Below, piece by piece: positions 1 to 12,000 of a DNA stretch of 64,000 bases. Location: contig NC_135049.1 of the NCBI RefSeq assembly GCF_051014685.1, positions 31,885,531-31,949,530 on the forward strand, given 5' to 3'. The notes below the pieces were generated by a model. That model had not been told where the DNA came from, did no database searches, and saw only the letters and a list, made by a program, of their open reading frames with translations. The position numbers and the translations under genes were made by a program. Origin of the DNA: Ptiloglossa arizonensis. Lineage: Eukaryota > Arthropoda > Insecta > Hymenoptera > Colletidae. Every line of letters starts with the position of its first letter. Position 1 is the stretch's first letter.

Positions 1-3000
1 ACGAGACAACGTCCTCGTCGAAACGCACGGAAATTGAATGGAAATTGCTCGAGAACGTCGCGGAAGTGTATTCCGCGAAATATCGAAAACCTTCCGTCGC
101 TCGGGCACAGTGAAAATTATGTACTTGGCGTCGATGCTTCCTTAGCCGGCGTACGTTTCCTCGTTCCGGGATTTATATCGCGTAAATCCTATCCGGTTTG
201 CTGGACGAAGTTCAGCGGGAGGATTTATGTTCTCGACGCTGGGAACACCGAACGATAGAACTCGTCGCGATTACAACTCGATCCGCCTTTTCGGCCCCGG
301 AGCGCCGAGGAGTCTCGGATCCTCGATTTATTCTTCGAATTTCGAATCGTATCGTCGTCGCGCGCCCGGATATCCCGAACCCTCGTAATTCGCTACTCCG
401 AGACTCCGGTAGCTGAAACTTTGTCCGACTGGAAGTCACAGCGTCGCGCAGAGTGCACGGTGCTGTCGAGATTTATTTACTCGATCGTTTAAAAATTCAC
501 CGTATACAAACGAACACCACCGAGAGGTTTTCGGTTTCGTCGTATCCGGTGTTTCGTCCGTGTTCGTTTTTGTTCCGAGTCGGAAAACCCGGATCGCGAC
601 ACCCGACGCGTTATCCGCGTTGGCGCGTATCGTGGAATATTCGTCGACGTCGAATCCACCCGGCGGGCAAAGCTCGCGGATTTTAACCAACGATCGCCGC
701 GCGCGTCGCGTTCGACACCGCGACTCTATAATTCCATTTTCGACGCGCGCAACTTTCGAACGGCCGTTGTTTCGGAAGCGTTTTCGATCCGGGGAGGTGG
801 CTCGTGAACCAGAAAATCCCGTTGAAACGGGAGAACGAAATTCCACGCTCGAGAGAGAAAGTAACGTTCGAAACTTCGGTAAAGTTCGTCGCTAGCAATC
901 GTACGACCAACCATCCCCGATAGTTTTCCGCGCGGGTTTCACGGAGTCGAAACTTCGAAGGGTCGTCTCTTATTTTCGAATAGAACACGCGCTTCTTATT
1001 TTCGAATACACGGCGAATACCAGTCGTTGTTGAAACCATGGAATATTCGCCGATCGCGGAACAAACGAACGGAAATTAAAATACGAAGAAGCCGAGTAAT
1101 CTCGCTCGGGTGAGTCCACTTCCTTCCGCGTCTAACGATGGCCACGGCGAACGAGACACTTTTTTAATTCGAAACACCCTCCGTGGCTGGAATTACGTTG
1201 TTCCACGTTTCGCTTTCGGTCGTATAAAAGCATCGCGATTAAACGTTCCGGCCTCGCAGTTTTCAGCGACGTAACGCACCGCATCCGGGACATTAAAATT
1301 TAAATGCGATCGCGGCTACGTTTAACGAAATTAAATACGAATTCCGCGTTGCTCGCCGTTCAACCGAGCGGAACGACGCCCGGGAACGTCTCTCTCGATG
1401 TTGCGTCTCCTTTACGCGTTACTTTTAACCCTAACGCGATATCGTTTCTCGACGAAAGCGAGCCATCGCTCGTGTTTCGTTTCCCGGTAAGGGGGACGGT
1501 GTAACGCAATTACTCGTAACGACGGTAAATACCTTCGATGTATCGATACGCGGCATCACCTGGTCGACGCTGTACGTCGAGACCTCGATGGTCTCGGTCG
1601 TTACGCGATTCTCGAGGGCAGAGACGCGCGCGATGACAAACGAACGATCTTTCGTTTACGCAGGATTCGCGTCCCGAAAATTACACGAGTTGTTCTCGAA
1701 GAAACGCACCGTGGATGTAAATCGTGTTACCGCGTAATCGTATGCGCTCGTCGTTACGAGATACGAGCGCGTCTCTGGCGTTCCTCGTAGCGAGAACCGA
1801 CCTACAACGGTTACGAAGTAACGCGATCTATTACCGGATGGGTCAACGAGAAACCACGCGAAAGATGTCCGTTCGATGTAACGGACGGTGTCGTAAAGTC
1901 GACGCCGGCGGACTCGTTGCGATAAATTAAAAAAAATCGCGCAACGCGGTGTGCCGTAAAGCGATATTAAAAACATTACCGGGACGGTGTGCTCCGGGTG
2001 AGTTGCGCAACTCTTCGATACCTCCGTTATTTCGTACCATCGATGGTCTTTTCTCCACCTGGATAATTTTATTCTCCTATTGTTCTCGATCTCCGTGAGA
2101 AAAAATACGATCGGTGTTCGTCGCGCGTCTCGAAATTTCTACATTGGACTATCGTTTTCGTTTCGCGGGGAAGATTCTTTGAAAATCTATCGCTGTCGAC
2201 TCGTAAACTTCTCCGAATCGAGTTGTTCGGAAGAAAAAACGACAAGCGACGTAGATGTTCCGAAAACAAAGCACGGTATTGGCTTCGTCCCACGCCGCGA
2301 AATTTGTACAGCGCGCTATCGTTTTCGTTTTACGGAGAAGATTCTTTGAAAATCCACCACTGTCGACTCGTAGACTTCTCCGAATCGAGTCGTTCGCGAG
2401 AAAAAACGACGACGAGCGTCGCGATGCACCCCGTACACGAGCGATTCGGTGTTCAGCGAGAATGTACCGAGAACGAAGCACGGTATTGGCTTCGTCCCGC
2501 GCCAGAGGAGCTCCATCGGAGCGAGCACGATGGATAAACAACCTTAAAGAAATAAGAAACCGCCAAGTCGTTCGATCGAATCCTCCTCGTCCCGATAAAA
2601 GCGAATTCTTGGAAGCGTTTCGTCGTTCCTTCCGCCGTTTCCCTTTACGCTTCGCGATCTCGGTGAACGTTGACGGTGATCGCGATAGGATCGTCCCGGT
2701 ACGGTCAAGTTCGGGCAAATTTTTCCTCGTATTCTCCGGTCTTCCGCGAGATTCTTTTCACGGGCCGATGAAAGGAAAAATTCTAATCGGTTTTCGCGAT
2801 CGCGGTGGTTTCCGCGGTGCGGGAAACTCGCGTCCATTTTTACGAAGGAAAACGAAACAACCCGCGTCTGTTCGTTGAAAGAATTACCGGGACCGCATCT
2901 CGAAAGGCGAAATGTATCTCGAAAGCTAACGATATCGGGACCAGCTCGAAATTTTTTCTTCCGTACGAGGTACGGAATACGAAATTTCATCCCGAGACTC

Positions 3001-5580
3001 GTCCTACGTAAATAGCTGCGCGTCGAGGATAATGCGGTTGTTTGTTCGGCGAATCCTACTTTTCCGTTTGACGATACACTTTGGGGCGAAGATCTTGGGA
3101 ATCGGGTCGAAACGAGGGGCCCGTAACTCGAAAGTTCGCCGAGAGTGGTGGTGAACTTTGCGAACGTCGAGTTAACGACGCAGCCGTGCGAGCCAAGAAT
3201 CTCGCAGCGATCGACGGATTACAGGTGTCGCAGGTATCCAGATTCTACCCGATCCGATAAGCGTGGCTGCGTTTGCTCGAATCCTGAGCAGCGAACCGGT
3301 GCGCGGCATCGACGGTGTCGATCGATCTGGAATATACTCTTTGCGGCGCTAGCTAAGACGAGATTATCTTGCCCGCGATATCGTATCCCTCTCGAGAAAG
3401 GTGTTAAGGTTTCCGCGAGCCTTCCTCGAAAATATAATCCGTAACGAGTCTCGTCGAACGAAGTATCCCCGAGCCAACGTGAACCGTTGGAACGAAAACG
3501 CCGCGAAATAGAAGATTCGGAGCGTTCGGTGCGCGCGTACTCGATCGTCTTTCCGCGAGATACACGATACGCGCCCGATCGAGTACATCGTTCTTAATTA
3601 ATATTTTACGTCGCCGTGCTCGGTCTCGGTTTCCAATCCGTAACGCGTCCTTCGAGAACGAGGGTTTCCCGTTTCCAGCATCGACGATAAAACAAGCGCG
3701 TATATTTCTGCGGTTTGGCAATCGTAAACGTATACTCGCGCAATCGGTCGCGTTCGATGCAAAGCTCGCTCGGAGCTACGAGGAGAGTCTTACGTTTCCA
3801 CGTATCGTTTCGATGAGAGAAACGCGACTTTTCGTTGTTTTCGAACGACACTTTCGACGAATACGTACACAGGATCTCGTTATCGCTTCGGCTCGCGAAC
3901 TTGCGCTCTTTCCTCGCGCGATCGACTTCAAAATCGAGCGCGGCAGGAAACGCGAAACTTTCCGGATAAATTCACGAAAACTTGAAACGCGCTTCTGGAA
4001 TCATCGCCGTTATTTGACTCGCACTACCGTGGTATCGTGGATGGCTAATTCGTTCTCGATCACGAGTGTTTGCGCGTTCCCGTTTTATCGACGCTGGTAA
4101 CACCGACGCGGGCTTAAACCGTCGAATAAAGACGACTCGGCGTAGATAACGTTGCCGATAGTTCCCGCGAAGAATTTATTTCGACCCGACCACCGATAAG
4201 AATCGATTCGTTCGTCGGAAGCTCGACGATCTCGCAAAACTTGTTCGAAAAGAGGAGAAACATTTCACAGGATCGATCTCGCCATCCCCGTGACTCTTCC
4301 TCCGACCCCTGTCAGCGTCGCTCTTCGTCCCTGGCAATTTCCAGAGGGAATATTTTTACAACGTACACGCGCGTACATTTATTTCCCGAGCGCACTCGCG
4401 CGAGAATCACGAACGAGCCACGTAACGGGCAAGCTGGCGCGAGTTCGCGGTTCTCGGAAGCGCGCGTGGACCGAAATTAGCGATCCGAAACGAACTGCAC
4501 GCGCACGTGACGCGGTTCTGCAGAGAGAAGCTCATTTTACGACCGACCGCGTACCGAGCACGCGTAAACGGGCTTCGGTGAGAGAGCTTCCTTCGTCGCG
4601 AGACCCGCGATAAAAACCGGAGAGCTTTCACGGGGAAGTTTCGCCGACGTCGGTACGTCCGGACGTATCCCCCGTTCGATATTATCGTTTCGCGAATTAC
4701 TTTCCCGATACGAGATCGGCAAACTAGGTGTTCTCACCGGTCCTTGGGAACTAGCCGAACTCTCTCCTCTTAGGCATCGAAACGTCGATTCTCGGTAAAC
4801 ACCGGCCGCTAAAACGAAACTACGCCCGCAATGGACGGGGAGAATATTAGCGCGAACTCTCCCGGCGCTATACTACGAGAAAATGTTACGTTCGACCGTG
4901 ACACAATTACAGCTACGTTCGTTCCTTTTACACCGAGGAAACAAAGCTCGTTTTAATTTCGCCTTTGAACGCGAACAACCCGGCGGAAAAATTCTATCCA
5001 GCGCTTCCATTTATTACCGAAAATTAATCTTTCAAAATTAAATCGTTCCCGTCCGTCCGTTCGCTCGTCCTTTGCTTTCTCGCTCGTCGCACGGATCGCG
5101 TCTCGCTTCTCGTTGCTTCGACATCGTTGCAGCGAGGATCGTTGTCCGACTTTTGTAAAATTTCCAAGCGAAGAGTGTACTTTTGTCGGGAATTCGGCTC
5201 CGAGTCGAATTCGCCCGAAGACGAATTTCCCATCGGTCGTTGCGACTCGACCGTCGCGTTTCACGAGCGTCTTGCATCGAACTTTCGAATTCACCGCGAG
5301 CAACGCGAATTCGACGCCAGAGAATACTCCGTAACGAGGGTTTCGTTGCACAGCTCGGAGGGTGCACCGATTGGAAAGCAAACGCGATGGTATCGAGCAA
5401 TCAGCGCGACTGTTCCTCGCTGTTTGCCGATTCCGGGTTCATCGAAGACCGATAGATAATAATTCCCGAGTAGCGAGTATTCGCGAGCCCTTTCTTCCCG
5501 AAGACGATCGAATCGATCTCTTGGAACGTTCGTCGGTCGTTTCGAGGAAACGTCGCCCGCGGGGCCTCTTTCAGTTCACA
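1..5580. other. Non-coding DNA, no gene recognised
   Basis: CpG-rich, stop-poor sequence with short Arg/Ser-rich frames in all phases. Apart from the tandem duplication at 2095-2510, I see no recognisable feature. Confidence 0.7.
2095..2510. repeat. Imperfect tandem duplication, 167/207-bp period
   Basis: Two long units and a partial third are aligned by shared words. GAAGATTCTTTGAAAATC starts at 2170 and again at 2337 (period 167). GCACGGTATTGGCTTCGTCC starts at 2271 and again at 2478 (period 207, so the second unit carries about 40 extra bases around 2410-2460). Each unit also contains GTCGACTCGTA followed by ACTTCTCCGAATCGAGT. The start near 2095 is diverged. Open frames run through it in several phases, as expected when duplicated stop-poor DNA stays open, so I do not call it coding. 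It could be a decayed satellite or a local slippage or unequal-exchange product. Confidence 0.8.
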
Positions 5581-5584
5581 CGAC

Positions 5585-5654
5585 TGTACACATTCAAATC
5601 TCCTTACTTTATTTTATCTTACAATCACTTAGCAGTTACAGAAAAATTGGTACA
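5585..5654 (-). terminator. Candidate polyadenylation site, likely for AstC-R
   Basis: On the minus strand there is AATAAA (plus-strand 5608-5613), overlapping a run reading GATAAAATAAAG. Three UGUA elements, the binding word of cleavage factor Im, precede it (plus-strand TACA at 5651-5654, 5637-5640 and 5620-5623). A GU-rich stretch (GAATGTGTACAGTCGTGTG) follows within about 15-30 bases. The block is an AT-rich island in GC-richer DNA. All parts are in the expected order and spacing for a metazoan 3' end. Linking it to the receptor is inference. Confidence 0.5.
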
Positions 5655-7269
5655 GCTGACGAATTCCATGTTTTGTTTCATTAATACGACAATTGACGAT
5701 CATACGGCATCGATTCTTCGTTCGCTCGACTTGGTCGAATCCTGGATCGCGCCCGATTCGTTCGTAATCGCGTAACTCGTTCGCGTCGCGGGTTCTCCGA
5801 TCGAGTTGAGCAAGAATCGAGCGTTTCTCTTAAATGTAACGAATAAGGACTATTTACTTCGAGGTTCTCGATAATTGATATTTGAATTTCTCTTCGATGC
5901 AGTCCGTTGGTTCGTCGCGTGCGTTGTGTAACGAGATCGTCGATCGAACAGCGCGGGAGCTACGTTCGAAATCGGAAAGCGAACGCGAATCTTTGTAGTC
6001 GCGGATCGGTCTCGGATCTTCGAGGAGGTATCGACGAACTTGATAAATCTCCATCGAGTGGATCGATCCGATCGCGAACGATTAAAAATAACGATGACGT
6101 TCTCGTTGGAAGGTCGTCGAATCGATGACAGACGAATCCTCGCCGTTTTACTCCGTTCGGCCGCGGGGCTGGTTCGTGGGAGTCGAAACAACGCAAGAGG
6201 ACGTCGAAGAGGAAAGAATCGTCTCGGGGGAGGTGTCTACCCCTCGAAGCGGATCGATCTCCTCGAAGAGGCGGACCGATCGTCATCGGTGAACACTGTA
6301 CTCGCTTCTCGCACGATTTTCCGACACACTTCCGACAGCTCCGACGCGCAAACAGCTTCCGACGGGTCGAAAGCACAAACGTATACGAGAACGGAGAATC
6401 GGTTTCCAAAACGCTGACAGTTCCTCTTTTAGCACGATGAACCGCTTCCTTCGATCGAAGCGACGCGCTCGGACGCTCGAAACGAGCCACACGGATACGG
6501 TCCATCTCGGAGTTTTCGAGCTTGTGGATTTCCCGCGTAGCCGAGGAACGACCTCGATTCCGGAGTCGCGAGTAGCGAAAATTACAACACCCCCGGAGGG
6601 ATCGATCCCCGTTCGCGAAAACTCTGAGAACAAGACGGTGGAAAGAAATTTCCTACTCGGTGGCCCATTTCGGACAACTTGGTTTCGTTCGAGCGTCGAA
6701 TAACTCTTCTCTCCGATTCGCTTGGTCGTCGGTCGCGTAGTCGATACCCCACGGGCTGCTGTCGAAAGTCGAACGTAGCGGCAGAGAGCTCTCGTTGTTG
6801 TTCCCGTCGAAGAGCAACGACGGTGCACGTATCATTGTCCCGGTTCGAAGAGCGTTTCGATGTTCACGAGGAACGCGATACGCGTCCGGTCGAACGCGTC
6901 GCGCGCGCAACGGAAGATCGACGAGAACGAGAAGATCGATCGGGGTGAGGGTATTTGGCGACTCGAGCGCGGCGGGGTTAGACGTGAAAAATTCGATGGA
7001 CAGCGACGATGAACGGTCCTCGAACGATCGTCGAAAAAACGTCGTAGGTTCGCGCGACGAACTCCTCCTCGGGAACGACGAACGATCGAATTCCCCCTGC
7101 CGCTTCGAGGGACGTCGTTCTTCCCTCGTCCGATGAGTCCGGGGTGGTCGGTCACCGCGACGAAGAGAAGGGCAGAGCTCGTTTCGCGATACGACTGGAC
7201 GAAGCTAGAGGCCGATCTTGGCCCGTCGTTTTCGTTTCGTTGGACCGTCAGGTGTTCTCGATCGAGGCC
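5590..7269 (-). other. Probable 3' UTR of the allatostatin-C receptor gene
   Basis: This is the stretch between the receptor stop codon (TAA, plus-strand 7270-7272) and the first strong minus-strand poly(A) site downstream of it. I saw no other minus-strand AATAAA in the interval. Most of it has the CpG-rich texture of the intergenic DNA, with long open frames in both strands that show no domain. The last 130 bases (about 5575-5705) are clearly AT-rich, as is common near insect transcript ends. That it belongs to the receptor transcript is inferred from strand, order and lack of a nearer signal. An alternative is that the transcript ends earlier at a variant signal. Confidence 0.4.
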
Positions 7270-8538
7270 TTACACCTGCGTCAACAGAGTCAACTGCGCC
7301 CCGTTCTTCAAGGAGTCCCTGTCCCTCTGCGCTTGATCCTTCGGGTCGTTGCCTATGGTGATGTTCGACCGTGACGTCATGGTCACCGTCGTCGTGGACG
7401 TCTTGCTGATCAACAGTCCCCTCTCGGCGTCCTCGTCCTCCAGCTCCAACCTGGACTGACCGGAGACGGCCAATCGGTTCGCCTGGAGTCTGTCGGCGTT
7501 CGCCTTGTTCCTCCGCGGGAACACGCTGTTCTCGATGTGAAGCGTCGCGTTCACGTCCTTACCCGCGGCGCAGGTGCACGCTTTCAGGAAGCTCTTCTTG
7601 AAGTTGTCGCTGAGGAACGCGTACAGAATCGGGTTCATCGCGCTGTTGCTGTAACTGAGGAACCCGGCCAGCAGGAAGCTGGTGATCGTGATCTTGCTCT
7701 GGCATTGTTTCGGCGGGGTGTAGATCAGAGCCACCTGCGTCAGCCAGTACGGTAGCCAGCAGAGCACGTACACGGTGATCACGGTCAGCACCAGTTTCGT
7801 CACCTTGCGATGGGATCGCTTCTTCTCCTTGGATTTCTTCTTCGGGCCGACCGTCTGCAACTTTCTGATCACCAAGAAGTAAAAGATCAATATGAGGACC
7901 AGCGGAATCGCGAAACCCAGCACGAAGGTGTACAGGGTGAAGGTGGTGTGACCGCCGCGATCGGTGGGCCAGTAGATGTTGCAGTTGCAGATCCCCTTGT
8001 CGGTCTCCATCGCGTTGGCGTAGAGAAAGATCGGTATCATGAAGAGGGCGCTGGTCACCCAAGCGGTCAGCGAGACCATCTTCGAGATGAACGGGGTGCG
8101 CAGCTTCGGGGAGGAGATCGGATGGCACACGGCGATGTAACGGTCCGCGCTCATTATGAACAGGAAGATGCTGCTGGTGAATTGGTTGATGCTGGTGGAT
8201 ATCATGTAGGCCTTGCACATGATCTTGCCGAAGATCCAGCTGCGGAGGCTCATCGTGGTCACCAGAAACGGTATACCGATGAGGAAACACTCGTCGGCGA
8301 TCGCCAGGTTCACGATGTACATGTTGGTCACCGTTTGCATCTTCGAGAATCGCAGCACCACGTAGATCACCAGAGTGTTACCGAGGAGACCGACGATGCA
8401 GACGATGGAGTAGAGGATCTGATTCACCAGCGCGATGATCGGCAGATCCGCCTCGCAGTTCTGGATGATCGAGTCGTCGGGACTCGCCTTCCGCGCGTAA
8501 TCGATTACGCTGGTGGTGCTCATTATCGTGGTGTTCAT
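7270..8538 (-). CDS. AstC-R: Allatostatin-C receptor (somatostatin/opioid-like GPCR)
   Basis: Complete 422-residue class A GPCR in one uninterrupted reading frame. By family, these receptors sit in the plasma membrane of neurons and endocrine cells, bind allatostatin-C-type (PISCF) peptides and signal mainly through Gi/o. Visible features, numbered from the ATG: a short N-terminus with one N-glycosylation site (N2); TM1 about 35-58; TM2 about 72-95 with LAIAD; TM3 about 108-131, starting with the disulfide Cys108 and containing INQFTS, followed by DRY at 132-134; partner Cys184 or 186 in loop 2, followed by YWP; TM5 with Pro212; a Lys/Arg-rich loop 3 (226-248); CWLP at 260-263 in TM6; NPILY at 302-306 in TM7; helix 8 with Cys321/323, likely palmitoylated. 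The tail has a Ser/Thr cluster (378-391) and ends in TQV. INQFTS and YSNSAMNPILYAFLSDNF are hallmarks shared with somatostatin receptors. I chose the ATG at 8538 because an in-frame TAA lies at 8671-8673 with no ATG between; the base at -3 is A. A second AstC-R paralogue assignment cannot be excluded. Confidence 0.95.
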   Translation of the reverse strand: MNTTIMSTTSVIDYARKASPDDSIIQNCEADLPIIALVNQILYSIVCIVGLLGNTLVIYVVLRFSKMQTVTNMYIVNLAIADECFLIGIPFLVTTMSLRSWIFGKIMCKAYMISTSINQFTSSIFLFIMSADRYIAVCHPISSPKLRTPFISKMVSLTAWVTSALFMIPIFLYANAMETDKGICNCNIYWPTDRGGHTTFTLYTFVLGFAIPLVLILIFYFLVIRKLQTVGPKKKSKEKKRSHRKVTKLVLTVITVYVLCWLPYWLTQVALIYTPPKQCQSKITITSFLLAGFLSYSNSAMNPILYAFLSDNFKKSFLKACTCAAGKDVNATLHIENSVFPRRNKANADRLQANRLAVSGQSRLELEDEDAERGLLISKTSTTTVTMTSRSNITIGNDPKDQAQRDRDSLKNGAQLTLLTQV

Positions 8539-9000
8539 CTTGGCCGAGTGGTTCGCCTCGTCGAGGTACTCCGTTCGTTTCAACGGGCGTCGATAAATCT
8601 TCTTTTTCTCGCAATTTCGATCGGGTTCTCGCTTCGTTGGTCTCCGCGGTCGATTCTCAAGATTCTCGTCTTAATCGCTCGCCGGAGAGATATCGCGGGA
8701 TTTCTTCCTCCTTTCTTCGAAGGGTTTTTCTTCGAAATCGTGCGGTCTGGGTTAGGTAGTTCGATGGGCACGCGCTCGCGTCGGTTAAACGCGCGTTCTT
8801 CGTATTCTGGCGGGAAGCAGCGTAAACGCGGGGGATCGCTGCCTCGAGGACGATACGGGGGATGGGCTCGTCGTCATTCCGTCGGGCGTCGAACGATCGT
8901 GCTTCCGCGGCGGTGATAATCCGGAAAGCGCGAGTTACCAGCGCGGAACACTCTCCTCCGCCGTGTCGCCCGTAGACGCCTGGAACAAAAGAAACGGCGG
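8539..9000 (-). other. 5' flank of AstC-R; leader region, no promoter identified
   Basis: The reading frame stays open upstream of the chosen ATG for 44 codons, to a TAA at plus-strand 8671-8673, and includes a TTG codon at 8583-8581. None of these codons is ATG. I see no polypyrimidine tract followed by AG that would make a clear 3' splice site just before the coding region, and no TATA box on this strand. The leader is therefore either continuous with the coding exon or joined by a weak acceptor that cannot be picked by eye. Confidence 0.4.
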
Positions 9001-12000
9001 CATTCAGAGAGCGCAATCGGAACATCCGATAGTCGATTCGAAGACGGTCGCGGCTTCAAAGGGTGGAAAACGGACTTTTTACGGGGCAACGAGGGCCATT
9101 GTGCTCCGTTCTCGCGTACATTGTATCTTCGCGGTCGAACGCCCGGCATCCATTAAACGTCGACGTTACCCTAGTTCCGCGAACCTCGTAGATCTTCGAT
9201 CGAGGTCGTACGAGCCGCGTCTACTCGATCGACTTTCTCGAGGAATTTCAACAATTCCACGCTCCTCGCGCGGAGACTCCAACGCGATAACGTTAATTGC
9301 CACGGTCGCGCGATCGACTTTCCAACAAGTTCCGACGTCGCGAGTTTCTCTACTCCCTTTTGGGAGTATCGTGTTTTTCGCGACGTCTTCTGAGCCGAGA
9401 TCCTTTTTCTATCACCGAATACCGTGTACGCGATCAGAGCTACAAAATTGCATCCAGAGTGAACCGCCCAACTCGCTCTTTTCGCGATCAGCGGACAAAT
9501 ACTTTTTTTTTTTATTTATTTCGGACGATACGATTCGGATGGGACCTTCGAGGCGCCGACAACGATGACGACGACGCGAGATTTCAAAGCGTTCGCCGAT
9601 CGACCGGAATCGAAGCTCGCTAGTTTCCGCTAGCGACACGATTCCTCGAGAAGTAAACTCGACACGGAACAAACGCGGTCGCATCGAGAAACCGAGAATC
9701 TTGACGACGACTCGAGGATCTAGGGCGTAAACAAGGGGTTGGCAAAGGGATTCGGGAGACGGATGGGAGGAACCGTTACGGTTGATTCCAGTTGACCCGT
9801 GAAATTCGTCCGGGCGTGTCGACAGTTGCACGGTTTCGCTCGAAACCGCAAGTTTCTCGCGGCGCCGTCAACGAGCGTCGGGAGCCGGACACTCGTGTTT
9901 CCTGGCGTTTCGCGAACGGAAGCTACGCGAACGGATCCCTGTAGGACGAAAGAAGGTATTACAGGGATTCGAAAGGACGCGAATCCTGGAGAACTATTTT
10001 TCTTCGCTCGCAGACCTTCGAAGCACGGCCAAAGCGCCCGACTCGGTACGATTCGCGATTCCTGTCTTTTCAACTTCAATAGTACTCGTATCTCGTTGGT
10101 CCGAGTCGGGGTACATTGTTGCTTTGCGACCAAGAGAACGTATTTCGGACCTGTATCGTCCTCGATGGAAATTCTAGCGTCTCGAACAGCTCGATATCGC
10201 GCCCTCTCCAAATTACAACGTTTCTAAATTCCGCGTAACGAATCGGTGGAACGTATTCCATCTTGGACGTTTCGCGAGTTCCTCGTCCACGATTGGACAA
10301 AAGACACGGCGAGCAGTTCGTGTACAGAGCGCAAAACGCGGACGGTTTCGTTGTAAAATTGGGCAAAGTCGTCTGGTTCGACGGTAGGTGTAAAGAACAT
10401 TATCGATTTTTCGATTAACTCGTACTGCGCATTGCGTTACCGCGTGTAACGCTCGTAGTTGCTTTCACGACCGTTTCGAGCGAAGACAATGGCCGTACGA
10501 GTGCAATCATCTCGCGAGAATCGATTTCGTTTTCGCGCGAGTTCGTCGGTATATCGCGTGTTCGTTCGCGAAATTTTCCAGTTTCGCGAATCGAAATCCG
10601 TTTCTCGGCTCCGTGTTCGCTTTTTTTTTACCGGGGTAGGGGGGCAAAATTCCGATTTACTCGGGCGCGACGTTTCATTAAAGGGAGAGAATTTCGCACA
10701 GCCTCGTCGCGCACTCGATTTTTCGTTGCATACGCTTTCGGCCGTTTGATCGCGGAATCGTTTTTCAATCGCGTCCATAAAATCGTTTATCGAAATACTC
10801 GAACGAAAGTCACGTTCCCGAGGGTAAAGTTTCTCGGTGGCGCGACGAAATTCCACGGTATTAGGTTGTTTTTACCCTTCGCGGTGTACCGCGGCGACGA
10901 CGTTTCACCGTCGACGGACTCGTTTGAAATAACTCCGCGTAGCGACGATCTTTCTTTCGTTCGTAACGTTTCGTTCTTCCGCGGACGGAAACCGTTGCCA
11001 CTCTTCGAACGCGCCACGGTTTCCTAAAAATCCTAGTTACGAGTCCGGGCGTTGTTATTAGAAAAGCGCGGGCGTTATTAAAAAAAGAAAAAAAAAGCAG
11101 ACGAGAAAGGAGAAAAAAGGGAAACGAGGAATTTTACGTCGTTGTTACGTGCAACTCGCCGACTCTCGTTTCCTCGGTTTCATTAAACGCGAGTCATTAT
11201 CGGTGTTCAACGCCGAGGGCAATCCGCGCTGTTAACGCATCCTTGCGCGAAAAAATTACGGAAATACGCTGCGAGAAGGTCGACCGTGAACCGGGCGCGA
11301 TCGAGAACCTAAGAAGACTCGACTCGAGACTCGGAAAATTCCCTGGATCGCTGCTAAATCGATCGTCCGTTCTATTCCGAGCTCCTCTCTGCCCCCGGAA
11401 CGATGAATTAAGTTAACGCGACAGCTGGAAGATTCATCGACTCGCGACACCACGGTGTCCCGCAGACACGGCTCGTTAGCTTCCGTCGCGATCAAGGAAC
11501 GAACGAGGCGACGAACGATCCTCGCGTGAGAAAACTCGCGAACCGTTGCGGAGTAACGAGCCTCGATCGATCACCATTATCGAGGCATCCGTCTCCATCC
11601 CCGGTAATTAGCCGCGAACCGATCGTCTTAACCGTTCCAACGATGGATTTCCCCGCGTTTCTTTGCGCACGCGAGTTTTTTGCCTCTTCTTCCGCCTGGA
11701 ATTTTCGCGATCCGAGAATCGTAACGAAATATCCGCAGAAACAGTTACCGAATCGTTCGGTGGAAGAACACCTTGCGAAATTTCGTATTGAAATATCGCG
11801 CCTCCTCTGACGCCCGAATACGCGAGATCGTTCGTTCCGTTATCGACGGGATATCGTTAGAAGACTTCCCCGTAAGACGGTGAATTACCACGGGCGCTCT
11901 TTGGCCGAAATCCAGGGCTCGATAGCAACACGTGGAATTGCCGTATTAAATCCAGAGTTCGAGGTGAATTCCGCGAGCCGGTAAATCCCCGTGTTATTAC

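Noticed and set aside
1223..1230. TATAAAAG as a core promoter (also at 53948-53955)
   Set aside because: About this many matches are expected by chance in 64 kb on two strands, and no well-spaced initiator or gene follows.
2149..2718. 189-codon minus-strand frame with repeated peptides
   Set aside because: The peptide repeat merely reflects the tandem DNA duplication, and several phases remain open across it.
7810..8916. 368-codon plus-strand open frame antisense to the receptor
   Set aside because: It is the complement of a GC-rich coding region. Its product is His/Asp/Gly/Val-rich with no domain, while the minus strand encodes a clear GPCR.
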